DNA from: Roseivivax jejudonensis
Lineage (GTDB): Bacteria > Pseudomonadota > Alphaproteobacteria > Rhodobacterales > Rhodobacteraceae
Assembly (NCBI RefSeq): GCF_900172265.1
Contig: NZ_FWFK01000002.1
Span: forward strand, 124,001 to 188,000
Length of the DNA: 64,000 nucleotides
Reading direction: 5' to 3'
Shown: positions 8,640 through 22,829 of the stretch, one piece after another
Layout: the number at the start of each line of letters is the position of its first letter
Position numbering within the stretch: position 1 is the stretch's first letter
Notes under the pieces: generated by a model
Told to the model about the DNA's origin: nothing
Seen by the model: only the letters and a program-made list of their open reading frames with translations
Database searches by the model: none
Made by a program: the position numbers and the translations under genes

Positions 8640-8932
8640 GAGCGCCTCCTGCGGTTTCGAGGCCTCATAGCAGAGGCCCGCGGCGCGGGGAACCGGCCGC
8701 GTGTCCCGGCAAAGTGCGCCGCACTCCTCCGGACTCAACGATTTGTTAAGCGTTCGGGCCGATTGACGGGGCGTGCGTCGTTCCCGCGCGGCCCGTCTGT
8801 ATCCGGCTGCCGTCGCGGGGGCGGCGCTGCGACATCGGGCGTGACACACCCGCAAACACGACAGGACATCGCGGCCGGAGTTCTCCGGCACGCAAGGTCA
8901 CGGACCTGCTTTCATCTGCCTTGGGGGCTTTC

Positions 8933-10006
8933 ATGGCACGGATCAACGGAACCAGCGACAACGAAGACATCATCGGCACGGCGGGCGAGTTCAACGCGAT
9001 CGCCGGCAACGCCGGAGACGACTACATTCTGGGGCGCGGGCTCGGCGACTTGCTGCTCGGCGGCCCGGGCAAGGATACGGTGCTCGGCGCGAACGGCGAT
9101 GACGAGCTCTACGGCTCGCAGGACGACGACACCGTGATCGGCGGCAGCGGTGACGACACGATTGCGGGCGATCGGGGCGACAACCTCCTGATCGGCGGCA
9201 ACGGCGACGACACGTTCGTCATCAACGCGGCGATCCTCGGCGACGGCTACGACACGATCGCCGATTTCGACGCGGGCCGGGTCCTGCGCGCGATGACCTA
9301 CCAGGACAGCCTTCTGATCAAGAACGTCACCGACAACACGATCAACCTGGCCCAGAGCCAGAGCGGCACCATTACCGTGAGCATCGACGAGATCCCGGTG
9401 GCGACGATCGTCGGGTCCGCCGGCGCCGTCACGGCGGCACAGGTCGCCTCGGTCCTGTCCTTCACCGGCGCGCCGGGTCTGCTGACCACGAACATCAACG
9501 GAACGGCCGGCGACGACACGATCGAAGCCGCGGCCGGGTTCGACAACATCATCGCCGGCAATGCCGGGAACGATGCGATCATCGGGGCCGCGCTGGCCGA
9601 TGTGTTGCTCGGCAATGCCGGCGCGGACACGATCCGCAGCGGGGTCGGCGACGACACGCTCTTTGGCAGCGAAGATGCCGACCGCCTGTTCGGAGAGGCC
9701 GGCGACGACGCGCTCGACGGCGATCTGGACGACGATTGGCTCTTCGGCGGGAGCGGTGCCGATACGCTCACCGGCGGGACCGGCGCGGACATTTTCTTCT
9801 TTCGGTCCGACGGGTTGGACGGCGCAGCGGATGTCATCACCGACTACGACGCGGCCGCGGGCGACGTGATCGAGATGAGCGGCATCGCGCCCGCCGGCAC
9901 CGTGCTGACTCAGGCCGGACCCGACGCCGAGCTTTTGGTCGATGGGCAGCCCGTGGCATCGCTGACCGAGACTTTGGCGGGCGACGTCGTCCTCGATTTC
10001 ACCTGA
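8933..10006 (+). CDS. RTX (hemolysin-type calcium-binding) repeat protein
   Basis: A 357-residue acidic protein with many GGxGxDxUx nonapeptides, which fold into a calcium-filled parallel beta-roll outside the cell. I use the ATG at 8933, 6 nt after GGGGG. No Sec signal is visible, as expected for type I secretion with a C-terminal signal. Two repeat blocks, residues about 4-100 and 188-290, start alike (INGTSDNEDIIG versus INGTAGDDTIEA) and each contain an IAGNAG..D stretch, implying an internal duplication. The linker (103-185) is Thr/Val-rich without repeats. No catalytic domain is present, so a surface or secreted structural role is more likely than toxin activity. No type I secretion genes are nearby. 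Confidence 0.88.
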   Translation: MARINGTSDNEDIIGTAGEFNAIAGNAGDDYILGRGLGDLLLGGPGKDTVLGANGDDELYGSQDDDTVIGGSGDDTIAGDRGDNLLIGGNGDDTFVINAAILGDGYDTIADFDAGRVLRAMTYQDSLLIKNVTDNTINLAQSQSGTITVSIDEIPVATIVGSAGAVTAAQVASVLSFTGAPGLLTTNINGTAGDDTIEAAAGFDNIIAGNAGNDAIIGAALADVLLGNAGADTIRSGVGDDTLFGSEDADRLFGEAGDDALDGDLDDDWLFGGSGADTLTGGTGADIFFFRSDGLDGAADVITDYDAAAGDVIEMSGIAPAGTVLTQAGPDAELLVDGQPVASLTETLAGDVVLDFT

Positions 10007-10068
10007 CGCATCGGGAGGCAGCCCCTTGCCCTACGGGTCGCCGTCCTGCGGGATGCCACGCCGTTCGT

Positions 10069-11181
10069 TCAGAACGGGCCGTCCTCCAGCACGCCCTCGG
10101 CCGACATCTGCGCGTAGAGCAATCCTTCGCGCAGACCCCGATCCGCCACCGACAGGCGATCCGTCGGCCAGCAGCGCAACAACGCCTGCAGGATAGCCGC
10201 ACCGGACATGATCAATGCCTGCCGGTCCTGCCCGATGCGCGGGTCGCGCCGGCGACCGACCGGACCCATCTCGAGGTATTTGCGGATCACCGCCTCGATC
10301 TGGTCCGAAGTCATTCGCAAGCCATCGACCTTCGTGCGGTCGTAGCGTTTCAGCCCCAGATGCGAGGCCGCGACCGTCGTGACGGTGCCGGACGTTCCGA
10401 CGATCTGGAAGCCTTCGCGCTCCTGCTCGTCCTTGTATGGCGCGAATTCGGCGAGGTTTTCCTCGAAGAACCACGACATCAGCGCGTAGCGGGCCGCGTC
10501 GTCCTCCACGTCGGAGAACTGATCGCGCAGCGTCGCGACGCCGAGCGGAACCGAGATCCAATCCACCACCTTGGCCGCCGGGAACGGGCTTTCCACGGTG
10601 TGGAACCCGGCATGCAGGCGCATGATCGCGCGCGGCCGGTCGCGGTTCGGCACCGACGAGAGGTCGATCCAGACGAGCTCGGTCGAGCCGCCGCCGATAT
10701 CGACGACGAGGAGCTGTTCGGTGCGGGTCGACACCAGCGGCGCGCAGGAGATCACCGCAAGGCGGGCCTCCTCCTCCGGCTGGATGATCTCGAGCGACAG
10801 CCCGGTCTCCCGCTCCACGTGCTTGATGAAGGTGCGCGCGTTCTGAGCGCGGCGGCAGGCCTCCGTCGCGACGAGGCGCATCCGCTTCACGCCGTGGCGC
10901 TTGATCTTCTGCTGGCACACGCGCAGAGCCGCGACGGTCCGGCCCATCGACGCACGCGACAGGCGGCCCGTCCGCTCGAGCCCGTGGCCGAGCTGCACGG
11001 ATTTGGAGAAGCTGTCCACCACGTGGAACTGACTGCCCTTCGGCTGGGCAATCAGCATCCGACAGCTGTTTGTTCCCAGATCCAGAGCGGCATACAGCTC
11101 GCTCGGGTCGGGCTTCGCGGGTGCAGTGCTCTCGACCGGTTTCGGGAAAGCGCCCGCACCTCCGGGACGCTTTGGCGCCAT
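10069..11181 (-). CDS. Ppx/GppA family phosphatase
   Basis: A 370-residue ASKHA-fold phosphatase acting on polyphosphate or (p)ppGpp. Phosphate-binding motifs are ALDLGTNSCRMLIA (residues about 32-45), VVDIGGGSTELVW and GTSGTVTTVAA; the catalytic Glu is expected in the TEACRRAQN region. The N-terminal 25 residues are Pro/Lys-rich and variable. It is short for E. coli Ppx (about 510) but normal for the alphaproteobacterial single-module type, so I cannot say whether exopolyphosphatase or pppGpp hydrolase activity dominates. It is followed on the same strand by rlmE, with the RTX gene between. Confidence 0.88.
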   Translation of the reverse strand: MAPKRPGGAGAFPKPVESTAPAKPDPSELYAALDLGTNSCRMLIAQPKGSQFHVVDSFSKSVQLGHGLERTGRLSRASMGRTVAALRVCQQKIKRHGVKRMRLVATEACRRAQNARTFIKHVERETGLSLEIIQPEEEARLAVISCAPLVSTRTEQLLVVDIGGGSTELVWIDLSSVPNRDRPRAIMRLHAGFHTVESPFPAAKVVDWISVPLGVATLRDQFSDVEDDAARYALMSWFFEENLAEFAPYKDEQEREGFQIVGTSGTVTTVAASHLGLKRYDRTKVDGLRMTSDQIEAVIRKYLEMGPVGRRRDPRIGQDRQALIMSGAAILQALLRCWPTDRLSVADRGLREGLLYAQMSAEGVLEDGPF

Positions 11182-11368
11182 GATCTCGTGCGCCTTTCCG
11201 ATGTCAACTTGAGGTCACGATACGCCCCGGCCCCGACGCGCGCAAGCCTGATGGCATGGGGCGCGGACGGCGCGCGTCGGGTCGCGGGCAGCGTCGCGAT
11301 GGTCGGAAACGGGCGCGTCGGATGCCGGCGCCCGGCATAGGCTCGTCGTCAATTCAGGAGAACGGTCC

Positions 11369-11668
11369 ATGCCCGACGTCACCATCGTCTACTGGCGCGA
11401 CATTCCGGCGCAGATCATCGTCGGCCGCGGCCGCAAGGCGGTCAAGCGCCCCCTGCCGGAGCGGTTCGAACAGGCGATCGACCGGGCCGCGATGGCCTCC
11501 GGCGCTGCCGGCACCGACGCCTACCTGTCCGAATGGCGCCGCGCCGCGCCCTACGTCGCCGTCGGGACCGACGACGACGCCGTGGCAGAGGCCGAGGCCG
11601 CGCGCCTCGCCGCCGCCTTCGATATCGGCCGCCTCGCGGATCTCGCGCGGAACGGCGGCCACGCCTGA
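11369..11668 (+). CDS. virulence-factor-domain protein, first gene of one-carbon operon
   Basis: A 99-residue protein: MPDVTIVYWRDIPAQIIVG, then RKAVKRPLPERFEQAIDRAAM and a region with YLSEWRRAAPY. It matches my memory of the small family named virulence factor in databases, which in Rhodobacteraceae travels with methylenetetrahydrofolate reductase-like and corrinoid methyltransferase genes. No enzymatic motif is obvious. It starts a tight four-gene operon; the next start is 22 bp after its stop. A role in corrinoid-dependent methyl transfer is inferred from this context only, and the virulence name says nothing about this organism. Confidence 0.75.
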   Translation: MPDVTIVYWRDIPAQIIVGRGRKAVKRPLPERFEQAIDRAAMASGAAGTDAYLSEWRRAAPYVAVGTDDDAVAEAEAARLAAAFDIGRLADLARNGGHA

Positions 11669-11690
11669 TGCCCTCGACCGGAGACGTGCG

Positions 11691-12620
11691 ATGACCCTCC
11701 TGCCCTTTTCGCGTCGCGCCGCAGGCCGGCCGCGCCCCGGTTCCGACGCGGCACTTGCCGCCATGGCCGCGACCGCGTCGGTCGAGGTGATGCCGCGCAC
11801 CCTGGCGAAGGTCGAGGACCTCCCTTCGCTCCTGCCGCGCGGCACCCGCGTCTACATCGCCCATATCGACGGCACCTCGATCGAGGACATGGTCGCCGCA
11901 GCGGCCCGCCTCTCGGCGGACGGCTACACCGTCATGCCGCACTTCCCCGCCCGCATCATCGCCGACACGGCGACTCTGGATGACTGGATCCGCCGCTACC
12001 GCGACGACGCCGGGGTGAGCGAAGCTCTCCTGCTTGCCGGCGGTGTCGCGACCCCGCACGGCGCATTCCATTCGTCGATGCAGCTGCTTGAGACCGGGCT
12101 CTACGACAAGCACGGCTTCACTCGGCTGCACGTCGCCGGTCACCCCGAGGGTAACCGCGACATCGACCCCGACGGCGGCGACGCCGCGGTGATGGAGGCG
12201 CTGCGCTGGAAACAGGCGTTCGCCGAGCGGTCGGACGCGGAGATGGGGATCGTCACGCAATTCGCCTTCGAAAGCGAACCGCTCATCGCCTGGGCCGACC
12301 GCCTGCGCGACGCGGGCATCACCATGCCGATTCATCTCGGCCTCGCCGGACCGGCCAAGCTGCAGACTCTCGTGCGGTTTGCCGTGACCTGCGGCGTCGG
12401 CCCGTCGCTGCGCGTGCTGCAGCGCCGCGCGGCGGATGTGACCAAGCTGGTCAAGCCGTTCGAGCCGACAGCGCTCGCGGCCGAGATCGCGGCGGCGCCC
12501 CGGCCGAACATCGCCGGGCTGCACCTGTTTCCGCTCGGCGGCATCGCGGCGACGGCCACGTGGCTGGCGCAGATGCGCGGCGACGACGCGGCGCGCGCGG
12601 CGCAGCGCGGCGGCGTCTGA
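11691..12620 (+). CDS. methylenetetrahydrofolate reductase-like protein
   Basis: A 309-residue TIM-barrel protein of the MetF superfamily, starting at the ATG at 11691 six nt after GGAGA. Recognisable segments are SVEVMPRTLAKVEDLPSLL, VMPHFPARII, LLLAGGVATPHGAF (flavin-site region), HVAGHPEGNRDID, IVTQFAFES and PIHLGLAGPAKLQTL. The N-terminus differs from classical MetF, which is common for copies inside corrinoid clusters. It probably interconverts methyl- and methylene-tetrahydrofolate, moving methyl groups made by the downstream methyltransferase into the oxidative one-carbon pathway. Physiological direction is inferred. Confidence 0.8.
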   Translation: MTLLPFSRRAAGRPRPGSDAALAAMAATASVEVMPRTLAKVEDLPSLLPRGTRVYIAHIDGTSIEDMVAAAARLSADGYTVMPHFPARIIADTATLDDWIRRYRDDAGVSEALLLAGGVATPHGAFHSSMQLLETGLYDKHGFTRLHVAGHPEGNRDIDPDGGDAAVMEALRWKQAFAERSDAEMGIVTQFAFESEPLIAWADRLRDAGITMPIHLGLAGPAKLQTLVRFAVTCGVGPSLRVLQRRAADVTKLVKPFEPTALAAEIAAAPRPNIAGLHLFPLGGIAATATWLAQMRGDDAARAAQRGGV

Positions 12621-12629
12621 GCCCCGGAC

Positions 12630-13295
12630 ATGCCGCCTGCACTTCTCTTCGATCTCGACGGCACGCTTCTGCACTCCGATCCGCTCCACGTGGCGGTCTT
12701 CATCGAGCTTTATGCCGAGCGCGGCCGCCACATCGATCAGACCTACTACCTCAAGCAGATCCACGGCCGGCAGAACGCCGAGATCTTCTCGCGCGATTTC
12801 CCGCAGGAGGATCCGCAGGCGCTGTCCGAGGAAAAGGAAGCGCGGTTCCGCGCCCGCCTGCCCGCCCGGGTCGATCCGATGCCCGGGCTCGGGGCGCTGC
12901 TCGACCGGGCCGAGGCCGCCGGCGCGCGCATGGCGGTGGTGACGAACGCGCCGCGCGCCAACGCGCTGGCGATGCTGGGCGCGATCGGCGCGACCGATCG
13001 GTTCGAGGCGCTGGTGGTCGGCGACGAATGTGCCCGCGCCAAGCCCGATCCGACGCCCTACCGCGTCGCGATGGAGACGCTCGGCGTGCGCCCCGAGGAC
13101 GCCATGGCCTTCGAGGACAGCCCGTCGGGCCTGCGCGCGGCGCGCGGCGCAAGCGCCTTCGTCGTCGGCCTGCGCTCTTCGCTGCCGCACGACCGCCTGA
13201 TCGAAGCCGGCGCCCACGCTTCGATCTCGGATTTTTCAGACCCCGCGCTCGATCCCCTTCTCGAGACCCGTTTCAAGACCGGAGCCCCGCAATGA
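12630..13295 (+). CDS. HAD-superfamily phosphatase/phosphoglucomutase-like
   Basis: A 221-residue HAD hydrolase. Motif I LLFDLDGTLLHSDPLH has the nucleophile Asp and the acid/base Asp two residues on. Motif II is AVVTNAPR, motif III the lysine in RAKPDPTPY, and motif IV AFEDSPSG. The cap domain lies between about residues 16 and 85. Closest in pattern to the beta-phosphoglucomutase / phosphoglycolate phosphatase branch. It lies 9 bp after the MTHFR-like gene and overlaps the next start by 4 nt (ATGA), so it belongs to the operon. The substrate is unknown; repair of a phosphorylated side product is one possibility. Confidence 0.8.
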   Translation: MPPALLFDLDGTLLHSDPLHVAVFIELYAERGRHIDQTYYLKQIHGRQNAEIFSRDFPQEDPQALSEEKEARFRARLPARVDPMPGLGALLDRAEAAGARMAVVTNAPRANALAMLGAIGATDRFEALVVGDECARAKPDPTPYRVAMETLGVRPEDAMAFEDSPSGLRAARGASAFVVGLRSSLPHDRLIEAGAHASISDFSDPALDPLLETRFKTGAPQ

Positions 13296-14344
13296 CCCGC
13301 ACCCTTCTGCATTCCGCGACCCAGACCGCGATCATCGGCTTCGATCAGCCCTTCTGCGTGATCGGCGAGCGGATCAACCCGACCGGCCGAAAGGCGCTCG
13401 CCGCCGAGCTCGAGGCCGGCGATTTCTCGACGGTGGAACGGGACGCGCTGGCGCAGGTCGCATGCGGGGCGACGGTTCTCGATGTGAACGCCGGCGTGGT
13501 CTACAACTCCAACCCCAACCCCAACGAGACCGAGCCGCCGCTGATGCGCCAGATGATCGAACTGGTCCAGGGTCTCGTGGACGTGCCGCTCTGCATCGAC
13601 AGCTCGGTGCCTGCGGCACTCGAGGCCGGGCTCGAGGTCTGCGCGGGGCGCCCGCTCGTCAACTCGGTGACCGGCGAGGAAGAGCGGCTGGAGCGGATCC
13701 TGCCGCTCGTGAAGAAATACGACGTGCCGGTCGTGGCGATCTCCAACGACGACAGCGGCATTTCGGAGGATCCCGAGGTCCGCTTTGCGGTGGCCAAGAA
13801 GATCGTGGAGCGCGCCGCCGACCACGGGATCGCGGCGCACGACATCGTGGTCGATCCGCTGGTCATGCCGGTCGGCGCGATGGCAACGGCCGGGCTGCAG
13901 GTCTTCGCGCTGGTGCGCCGCCTGCGCGACGAGCTTGGCGTGAACACGACCTGCGGCGCCTCGAACATCTCGTTCGGTCTGCCGCACCGGCACGGTATCA
14001 ACACCGCGTTCCTGCCGATGGCAATGGCGTCGGGCATGACCTCGGCCATCATGAACCCCTGCGCCCTGCCGCTGTCGCCGGCGAAGATCGCTGCGAAACG
14101 GGCCGAGTTCGAGGCGGCGGGCGTCATCCTGCCCGACGGACTGGACGACGAGGCGTTCTGCCAGATGTTCAACCTCGGCTCGACGCAGGCACGGCCCGGG
14201 GCCGAGATGACGGCCATCCGTGCCGCGAACTTCCTGACCGACAACGATCCCTCCGGAGCGGCCTGGATCCAGCACAACCGCCCGCCGGCCGAGCCCGGCG
14301 CTGCCGCAGGCGGCCGGGGCGGACGCCGTCGGCGGCGCGCCTGA
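13292..14344 (+). CDS. methyltetrahydrofolate:corrinoid methyltransferase
   Basis: A 350-residue pterin-binding TIM barrel that exchanges a methyl group between tetrahydrofolate and a corrinoid protein. Pterin-site motifs are VIGERINPTGRKAL, VLDVNAGVVY, CIDSSVPAALEAG, RPLVNSVTGEEERL, VVAISNDDSG and TTCGASNISFGLPHR. The body ends near residue 325; the tail is Pro/Gly/Arg-rich (GGRGGRRRRRA) and may be disordered. It is translationally coupled to the HAD gene. The corrinoid protein, MttB-like methyltransferase and reductive activase that usually accompany this enzyme are not in the window, so its methyl donor is unknown. Confidence 0.87.
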   Translation: MTRTLLHSATQTAIIGFDQPFCVIGERINPTGRKALAAELEAGDFSTVERDALAQVACGATVLDVNAGVVYNSNPNPNETEPPLMRQMIELVQGLVDVPLCIDSSVPAALEAGLEVCAGRPLVNSVTGEEERLERILPLVKKYDVPVVAISNDDSGISEDPEVRFAVAKKIVERAADHGIAAHDIVVDPLVMPVGAMATAGLQVFALVRRLRDELGVNTTCGASNISFGLPHRHGINTAFLPMAMASGMTSAIMNPCALPLSPAKIAAKRAEFEAAGVILPDGLDDEAFCQMFNLGSTQARPGAEMTAIRAANFLTDNDPSGAAWIQHNRPPAEPGAAAGGRGGRRRRRA

Positions 14345-14422
14345 GGGATAATGGAAGAACGCCGCACGCCCGGTCCGCCGGACGCGCGGCTCGGACTTCG
14401 CCCACCGCCTGAAGTCAGGCCG

Positions 14423-19695
<5,273 letters not shown>

Positions 19696-19825
19696 CGGTG
19701 TCCCGCTCAACGGCCCCAACCAGAGGTGACAATCCGCCGAAGACCGGGTACCTTCCACGGGCAACCGGCAGGAAATCGCCGGGCACGAGGCAGTCAGACA
19801 CACGGCGGAGCGGAGCGGTACATTC

Positions 19826-20383
19826 ATGGGCAACATCACACGGCGCGGGCTCGTCCTGGGCGTCGGCGCGGCACTCGCGCTGGCAGCGTGCAACAACGGC
19901 GTGGGCAGCACGGGGCCCCAGCGCATCGATGCTCGGGTCGACGCGACGCTTGCCGCGCTCTACCGGCAATATCCCGGCACCCAGCAACTGCGCGACAAGT
20001 CGACCGGCATTCTGGTGATGCCGCTGGTGACCGAGGCGGGACTCGGGCTCGGCGGCGCCTACGGGCGCGGCGCGTTGCGGGTCAACGGCGCAACGGTCGA
20101 CTACTACTCCACCACCCGCGCCTCGGCCGGCCTGCAGATCGGCGCACAGCAATATGCGCACGTCCTGTTCTTCATGACCGAGAGCGCGCTGACGAACTTC
20201 CGCCGCTCGCCCGGCTGGACCGCGGGCGCCAACGTGGAATACGCGATCCCCGAGGGCGGCGAGACACTGGCGGCCGAAACGCTGACCTCCACCTCGCCGG
20301 TCATCGCGGTGATCTTCGGCCAGTCCGGCCTGCGCGCGGGCGCGACCGTCGAAGGCACCAAGTACACCCGCATCATTCCCTGA
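19826..20383 (+). CDS. SYLF/YSC84-domain lipoprotein with twin-arginine signal
   Basis: A 185-residue exported protein. The N-terminus ITRRGLVLGVGAALALAAC combines a twin-arginine motif with a lipobox (Cys about residue 22). The mature part matches the SYLF (YSC84) lipid-binding fold: TLAALYRQYPGTQQLRDKSTGILVMP, then GLGLGGAYGRGALRVNG, YYSTTRASAGLQIGAQQYAHVLFFM and NVEYAIPEGG. The family binds phosphoinositides in eukaryotes; the bacterial role is unclear. It is monocistronic, ending in a strong hairpin at 20404-20424, and convergent with the mutase gene. Confidence 0.8.
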   Translation: MGNITRRGLVLGVGAALALAACNNGVGSTGPQRIDARVDATLAALYRQYPGTQQLRDKSTGILVMPLVTEAGLGLGGAYGRGALRVNGATVDYYSTTRASAGLQIGAQQYAHVLFFMTESALTNFRRSPGWTAGANVEYAIPEGGETLAAETLTSTSPVIAVIFGQSGLRAGATVEGTKYTRIIP

Positions 20384-20403
20384 TCCGTTCCGGATCCGGC
20401 AGC

Positions 20404-20424
20404 GCGGGCGCCTTGGGCGCCCGC
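20404..20424 (+). terminator. hairpin after SYLF lipoprotein gene
   Basis: Perfect 9-bp stem GCGGGCGCC / GGCGCCCGC with a TTG loop, 20 bp past the stop codon. No T-run follows, which is common for terminators in GC-rich genomes. Confidence 0.6.
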
Positions 20425-20466
20425 ACGTGTCTGGCCCGGCCCGCGCGGGGCGCGGCTCGGTCCGAC

Positions 20467-20485
20467 GAGAGGGCGCGGCCCTCTC
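20467..20485. terminator. second hairpin in the convergent gap
   Basis: GAGAGGGC / GCCCTCTC, a perfect 8-bp stem with a GCG loop. It could end transcripts from either side of the gap between the SYLF and mutase genes. Confidence 0.4.
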
Positions 20486-20570
20486 TTGGCCTGCGGCCAA
20501 TTCACTCCCGGGGTTTTCCGGCAAGATGAAGTGCCGGCCGGCGGCGCCCACAGGTGTCGGCGGCAGCTGC

Positions 20571-20701
20571 GCCGCGCTCAGGCGGCCGTCTTGCACCGCG
20601 CCGCGCTCAGGCGGCCGTCTTGCACAGCGCCGCGCTCAGGCGGCCGTCTTGCACAGCGCCGCGCTCAGGCGGCCGTCTTGCACAGCGCCGCGCTCAGGCG
20701 G
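20571..20701. repeat. 29-bp tandem repeat, 4.5 copies, each with a hairpin
   Basis: Copies start at 20571, 20600, 20629, 20658 and 20687 (the last is 15 bp). The only unit difference I see is ACC versus ACA in the first copy. Each copy contains GCCGC-GCTCAG-GCGGC, a 5-bp stem with a 6-nt loop, so the array encodes five identical small hairpins. The fifth overlaps the stop codon of the methylmalonyl-CoA mutase gene (TGA at 20694-20696), and every unit carries the same GCCGCCTGA on the minus strand. This suggests repeated slippage duplication of the mutase 3' end. The array would lie in the mutase mRNA 3' UTR. Confidence 0.9.
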
Positions 20702-22829
20702 CGACGCGCGCCTCGCGGATGAGGCGGAGGATGTCCTGCGCGGCCTCGGGGATGTTGGTGCCCGGCCCGAAAATCGCCTTGACGCCGGCCTTCTGGAGGA
20801 AGGCGTAATCCTGCTGCGGGATCACCCCGCCGCAGATCACAAGGATGTCCTCGGCGCCCTGGGCGCGCAGCGCCTCGATCAACTGCGGTGCGAGCGTCTT
20901 GTGCCCGGCGGCCTGCGACGAGATGCCGATGACGTGGACGTCGTTGTCGACGGCGTCCTGCGCGGCCTCCTCGGGCGTCTGGAAGAGCGGGCCCACGTCC
21001 ACGTCGAAGCCGATATCGGCGAAGGCGGTCGCGATGACCTTGGCGCCGCGGTCGTGGCCGTCCTGGCCCATCTTGACCACCAGCATCCGGGGGCGGCGGC
21101 CTTCCTCCTCGGCAAACTCCTCGACCGCCTTCTGGATCGCGGCGAAGCCCTCGTCGCCCTCGTATGCGGCGCCGTAGACCCCGGCGAGCGTCTTCACCTC
21201 GGCCCGGTGACGGCCGAACACCTTTTCCATCGCCATCGATATCTCTCCGACCGTTGCGCGCGCCCGCGCGGCCTCGACCGCGGCGGCGAGCAGGTTTCCG
21301 TCCTCGCGGGCGACACGCTCCAGTTCGGCCAGCGCCGCGTCGCAGGCCGGCTGGTCGCGGGTCTCGCGGATGCGTTTCAGCGCCGCGACCTGGCTGTCGC
21401 GCACCACCGAGTTGTCGATGTCACGGATGTCGAGATCGTCCTCCTTGGCGCGGCGGTACTTGTTGACCCCGACGATGACGTCCTCGCCGCGGTCGATCAT
21501 CGCCTGGCGGGTCGCCGCGGCCTCCTCGATCCGGAGCTTGGGCATGCCCGAGGCCACGGCCTTGGTCATGCCGCCCATGCCGTCGACCTCTTCGATCAGG
21601 TCCCATGCCTTTTCGGCAAGGTCGTGGGTGAGTTTCTCGACGTAGTAGGAGCCGGCGAGAGGATCGACGACGTTGGTGACGCCGGTTTCCTCCTGCAGGA
21701 TCAGCTGGGTGTTGCGCGCGATCCGGGCCGAGAAATCGGTGGGCAGCGCGATCGCCTCGTCGAGGGCGTTGGTGTGCAGCGACTGGGTGCCGCCGAGAAC
21801 GGCCGACATAGCCTCGTAGGCGGTGCGGATGACATTGTTGTAGGGATCCTGCTCGGACAGGGACACGCCGGAGGTCTGGCAATGGGTGCGCAGCATCTTG
21901 GAGCGCGGGTTCTGCGCGCCGAGATCGGTCATGATCCTGTGCCAGAGCATCCGCGCCGCCCGGAGCTTGGCCGCTTCCATGAAGAAGTTCTTGCCGATGG
22001 CAAAGAAGAAGGACAGCCGGCCGGCGAAGCGGTCGATGTCCATGCCGCGCGCGACGGCGGTCTCGACGTATTCCTTGCCGTCGGCGAGGGTGTAGGCGAG
22101 TTCCTGCACGAGGTTCGCGCCGGCCTCCTGCATGTGGTAGCCCGAGATCGAGATGGAGTTGAAGCGCGGCATCTCGTTCGAGGTGTACTCGATGATGTCC
22201 GCGATGATCCGCATCGAGGGTTCGGGCGGATAGATGTAGGTGTTGCGGACCATGAACTCCTTGAGGATGTCGTTCTGGATGGTTCCCGAGAGCACCGACG
22301 CGTCGTGGCCCTGTTCCTCGCCGGTGACGATGAAGCTGGCGAGGACCGGGATCACCGCACCGTTCATGGTCATCGAGACCGACACCTGGTCGAGCGGGAT
22401 GCCGTCGAACAGGACCTTCATGTCCTCGACCGAGTCGATGGCGACGCCCGCCTTGCCGACGTCGCCGACGACGCGCGGGTGGTCGCTGTCGTAGCCGCGA
22501 TGCGTGGCGAGGTCGAAGGCCACCGAAACGCCCTGCTGTCCCGCGTCGAGCGCGCTGCGGTAGAAGCGGTTGGACTCCTCTGCCGTGGAGAAGCCCGCGT
22601 ACTGGCGGATCGTCCAGGGGCGGCCGGCATACATCGTGGCCTTCACGCCGCGGGTGAACGGTTCCAGCCCCGGCATGGAGCCCAGATGCGGCAGACCCTC
22701 GATATCCTCCGCGGTGTAGAGGGGCTGGATGTCGATCCCCTCCAGCGTTTTCCATGTCAGGTCATCGATCGAGCGGCCCTTGAGCTCTTTCTCAGCCAGA
22801 GCCTTCCAGTCGGTCTTGGTCACCGGCAT
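20694..22829 (-). CDS. scpA: methylmalonyl-CoA mutase
   Basis: A 711-residue B12 enzyme converting (R)-methylmalonyl-CoA to succinyl-CoA, the last step of propionate assimilation. The ATG at 22829 follows AGAGGA. The N-terminal TIM barrel binds the CoA ester ([61 protein letters not shown]); the C-terminal domain has the cobalamin motif GQDGHDRG, with the axial His near residue 592, then GISSQAAGH and VICGGVIP. It is a single-chain form. Its start overlaps the upstream sulfotransferase-like gene by 38 nt. The stop lies inside a 29-bp hairpin repeat array. The epimerase gene is not in the window. Confidence 0.96.
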   Translation of the reverse strand: MPVTKTDWKALAEKELKGRSIDDLTWKTLEGIDIQPLYTAEDIEGLPHLGSMPGLEPFTRGVKATMYAGRPWTIRQYAGFSTAEESNRFYRSALDAGQQGVSVAFDLATHRGYDSDHPRVVGDVGKAGVAIDSVEDMKVLFDGIPLDQVSVSMTMNGAVIPVLASFIVTGEEQGHDASVLSGTIQNDILKEFMVRNTYIYPPEPSMRIIADIIEYTSNEMPRFNSISISGYHMQEAGANLVQELAYTLADGKEYVETAVARGMDIDRFAGRLSFFFAIGKNFFMEAAKLRAARMLWHRIMTDLGAQNPRSKMLRTHCQTSGVSLSEQDPYNNVIRTAYEAMSAVLGGTQSLHTNALDEAIALPTDFSARIARNTQLILQEETGVTNVVDPLAGSYYVEKLTHDLAEKAWDLIEEVDGMGGMTKAVASGMPKLRIEEAAATRQAMIDRGEDVIVGVNKYRRAKEDDLDIRDIDNSVVRDSQVAALKRIRETRDQPACDAALAELERVAREDGNLLAAAVEAARARATVGEISMAMEKVFGRHRAEVKTLAGVYGAAYEGDEGFAAIQKAVEEFAEEEGRRPRMLVVKMGQDGHDRGAKVIATAFADIGFDVDVGPLFQTPEEAAQDAVDNDVHVIGISSQAAGHKTLAPQLIEALRAQGAEDILVICGGVIPQQDYAFLQKAGVKAIFGPGTNIPEAAQDILRLIREARVAA

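Noticed and set aside
8933-10006. RTX toxin
   Set aside because: No hydrophobic pore domain, acyltransferase gene or secretion genes; only calcium repeats.
11369-11668. Virulence determinant
   Set aside because: The family name is historical; the operon is one-carbon metabolism.
11442-13217. 591-codon minus-strand frame opposite the MTHFR-like and HAD genes
   Set aside because: Both plus-strand genes have clear catalytic motifs; the antisense product has none and is Arg/Ala-rich.
20571-20701. CRISPR array (29-bp repeats)
   Set aside because: Repeats are directly abutting without spacers, and no cas genes are present.
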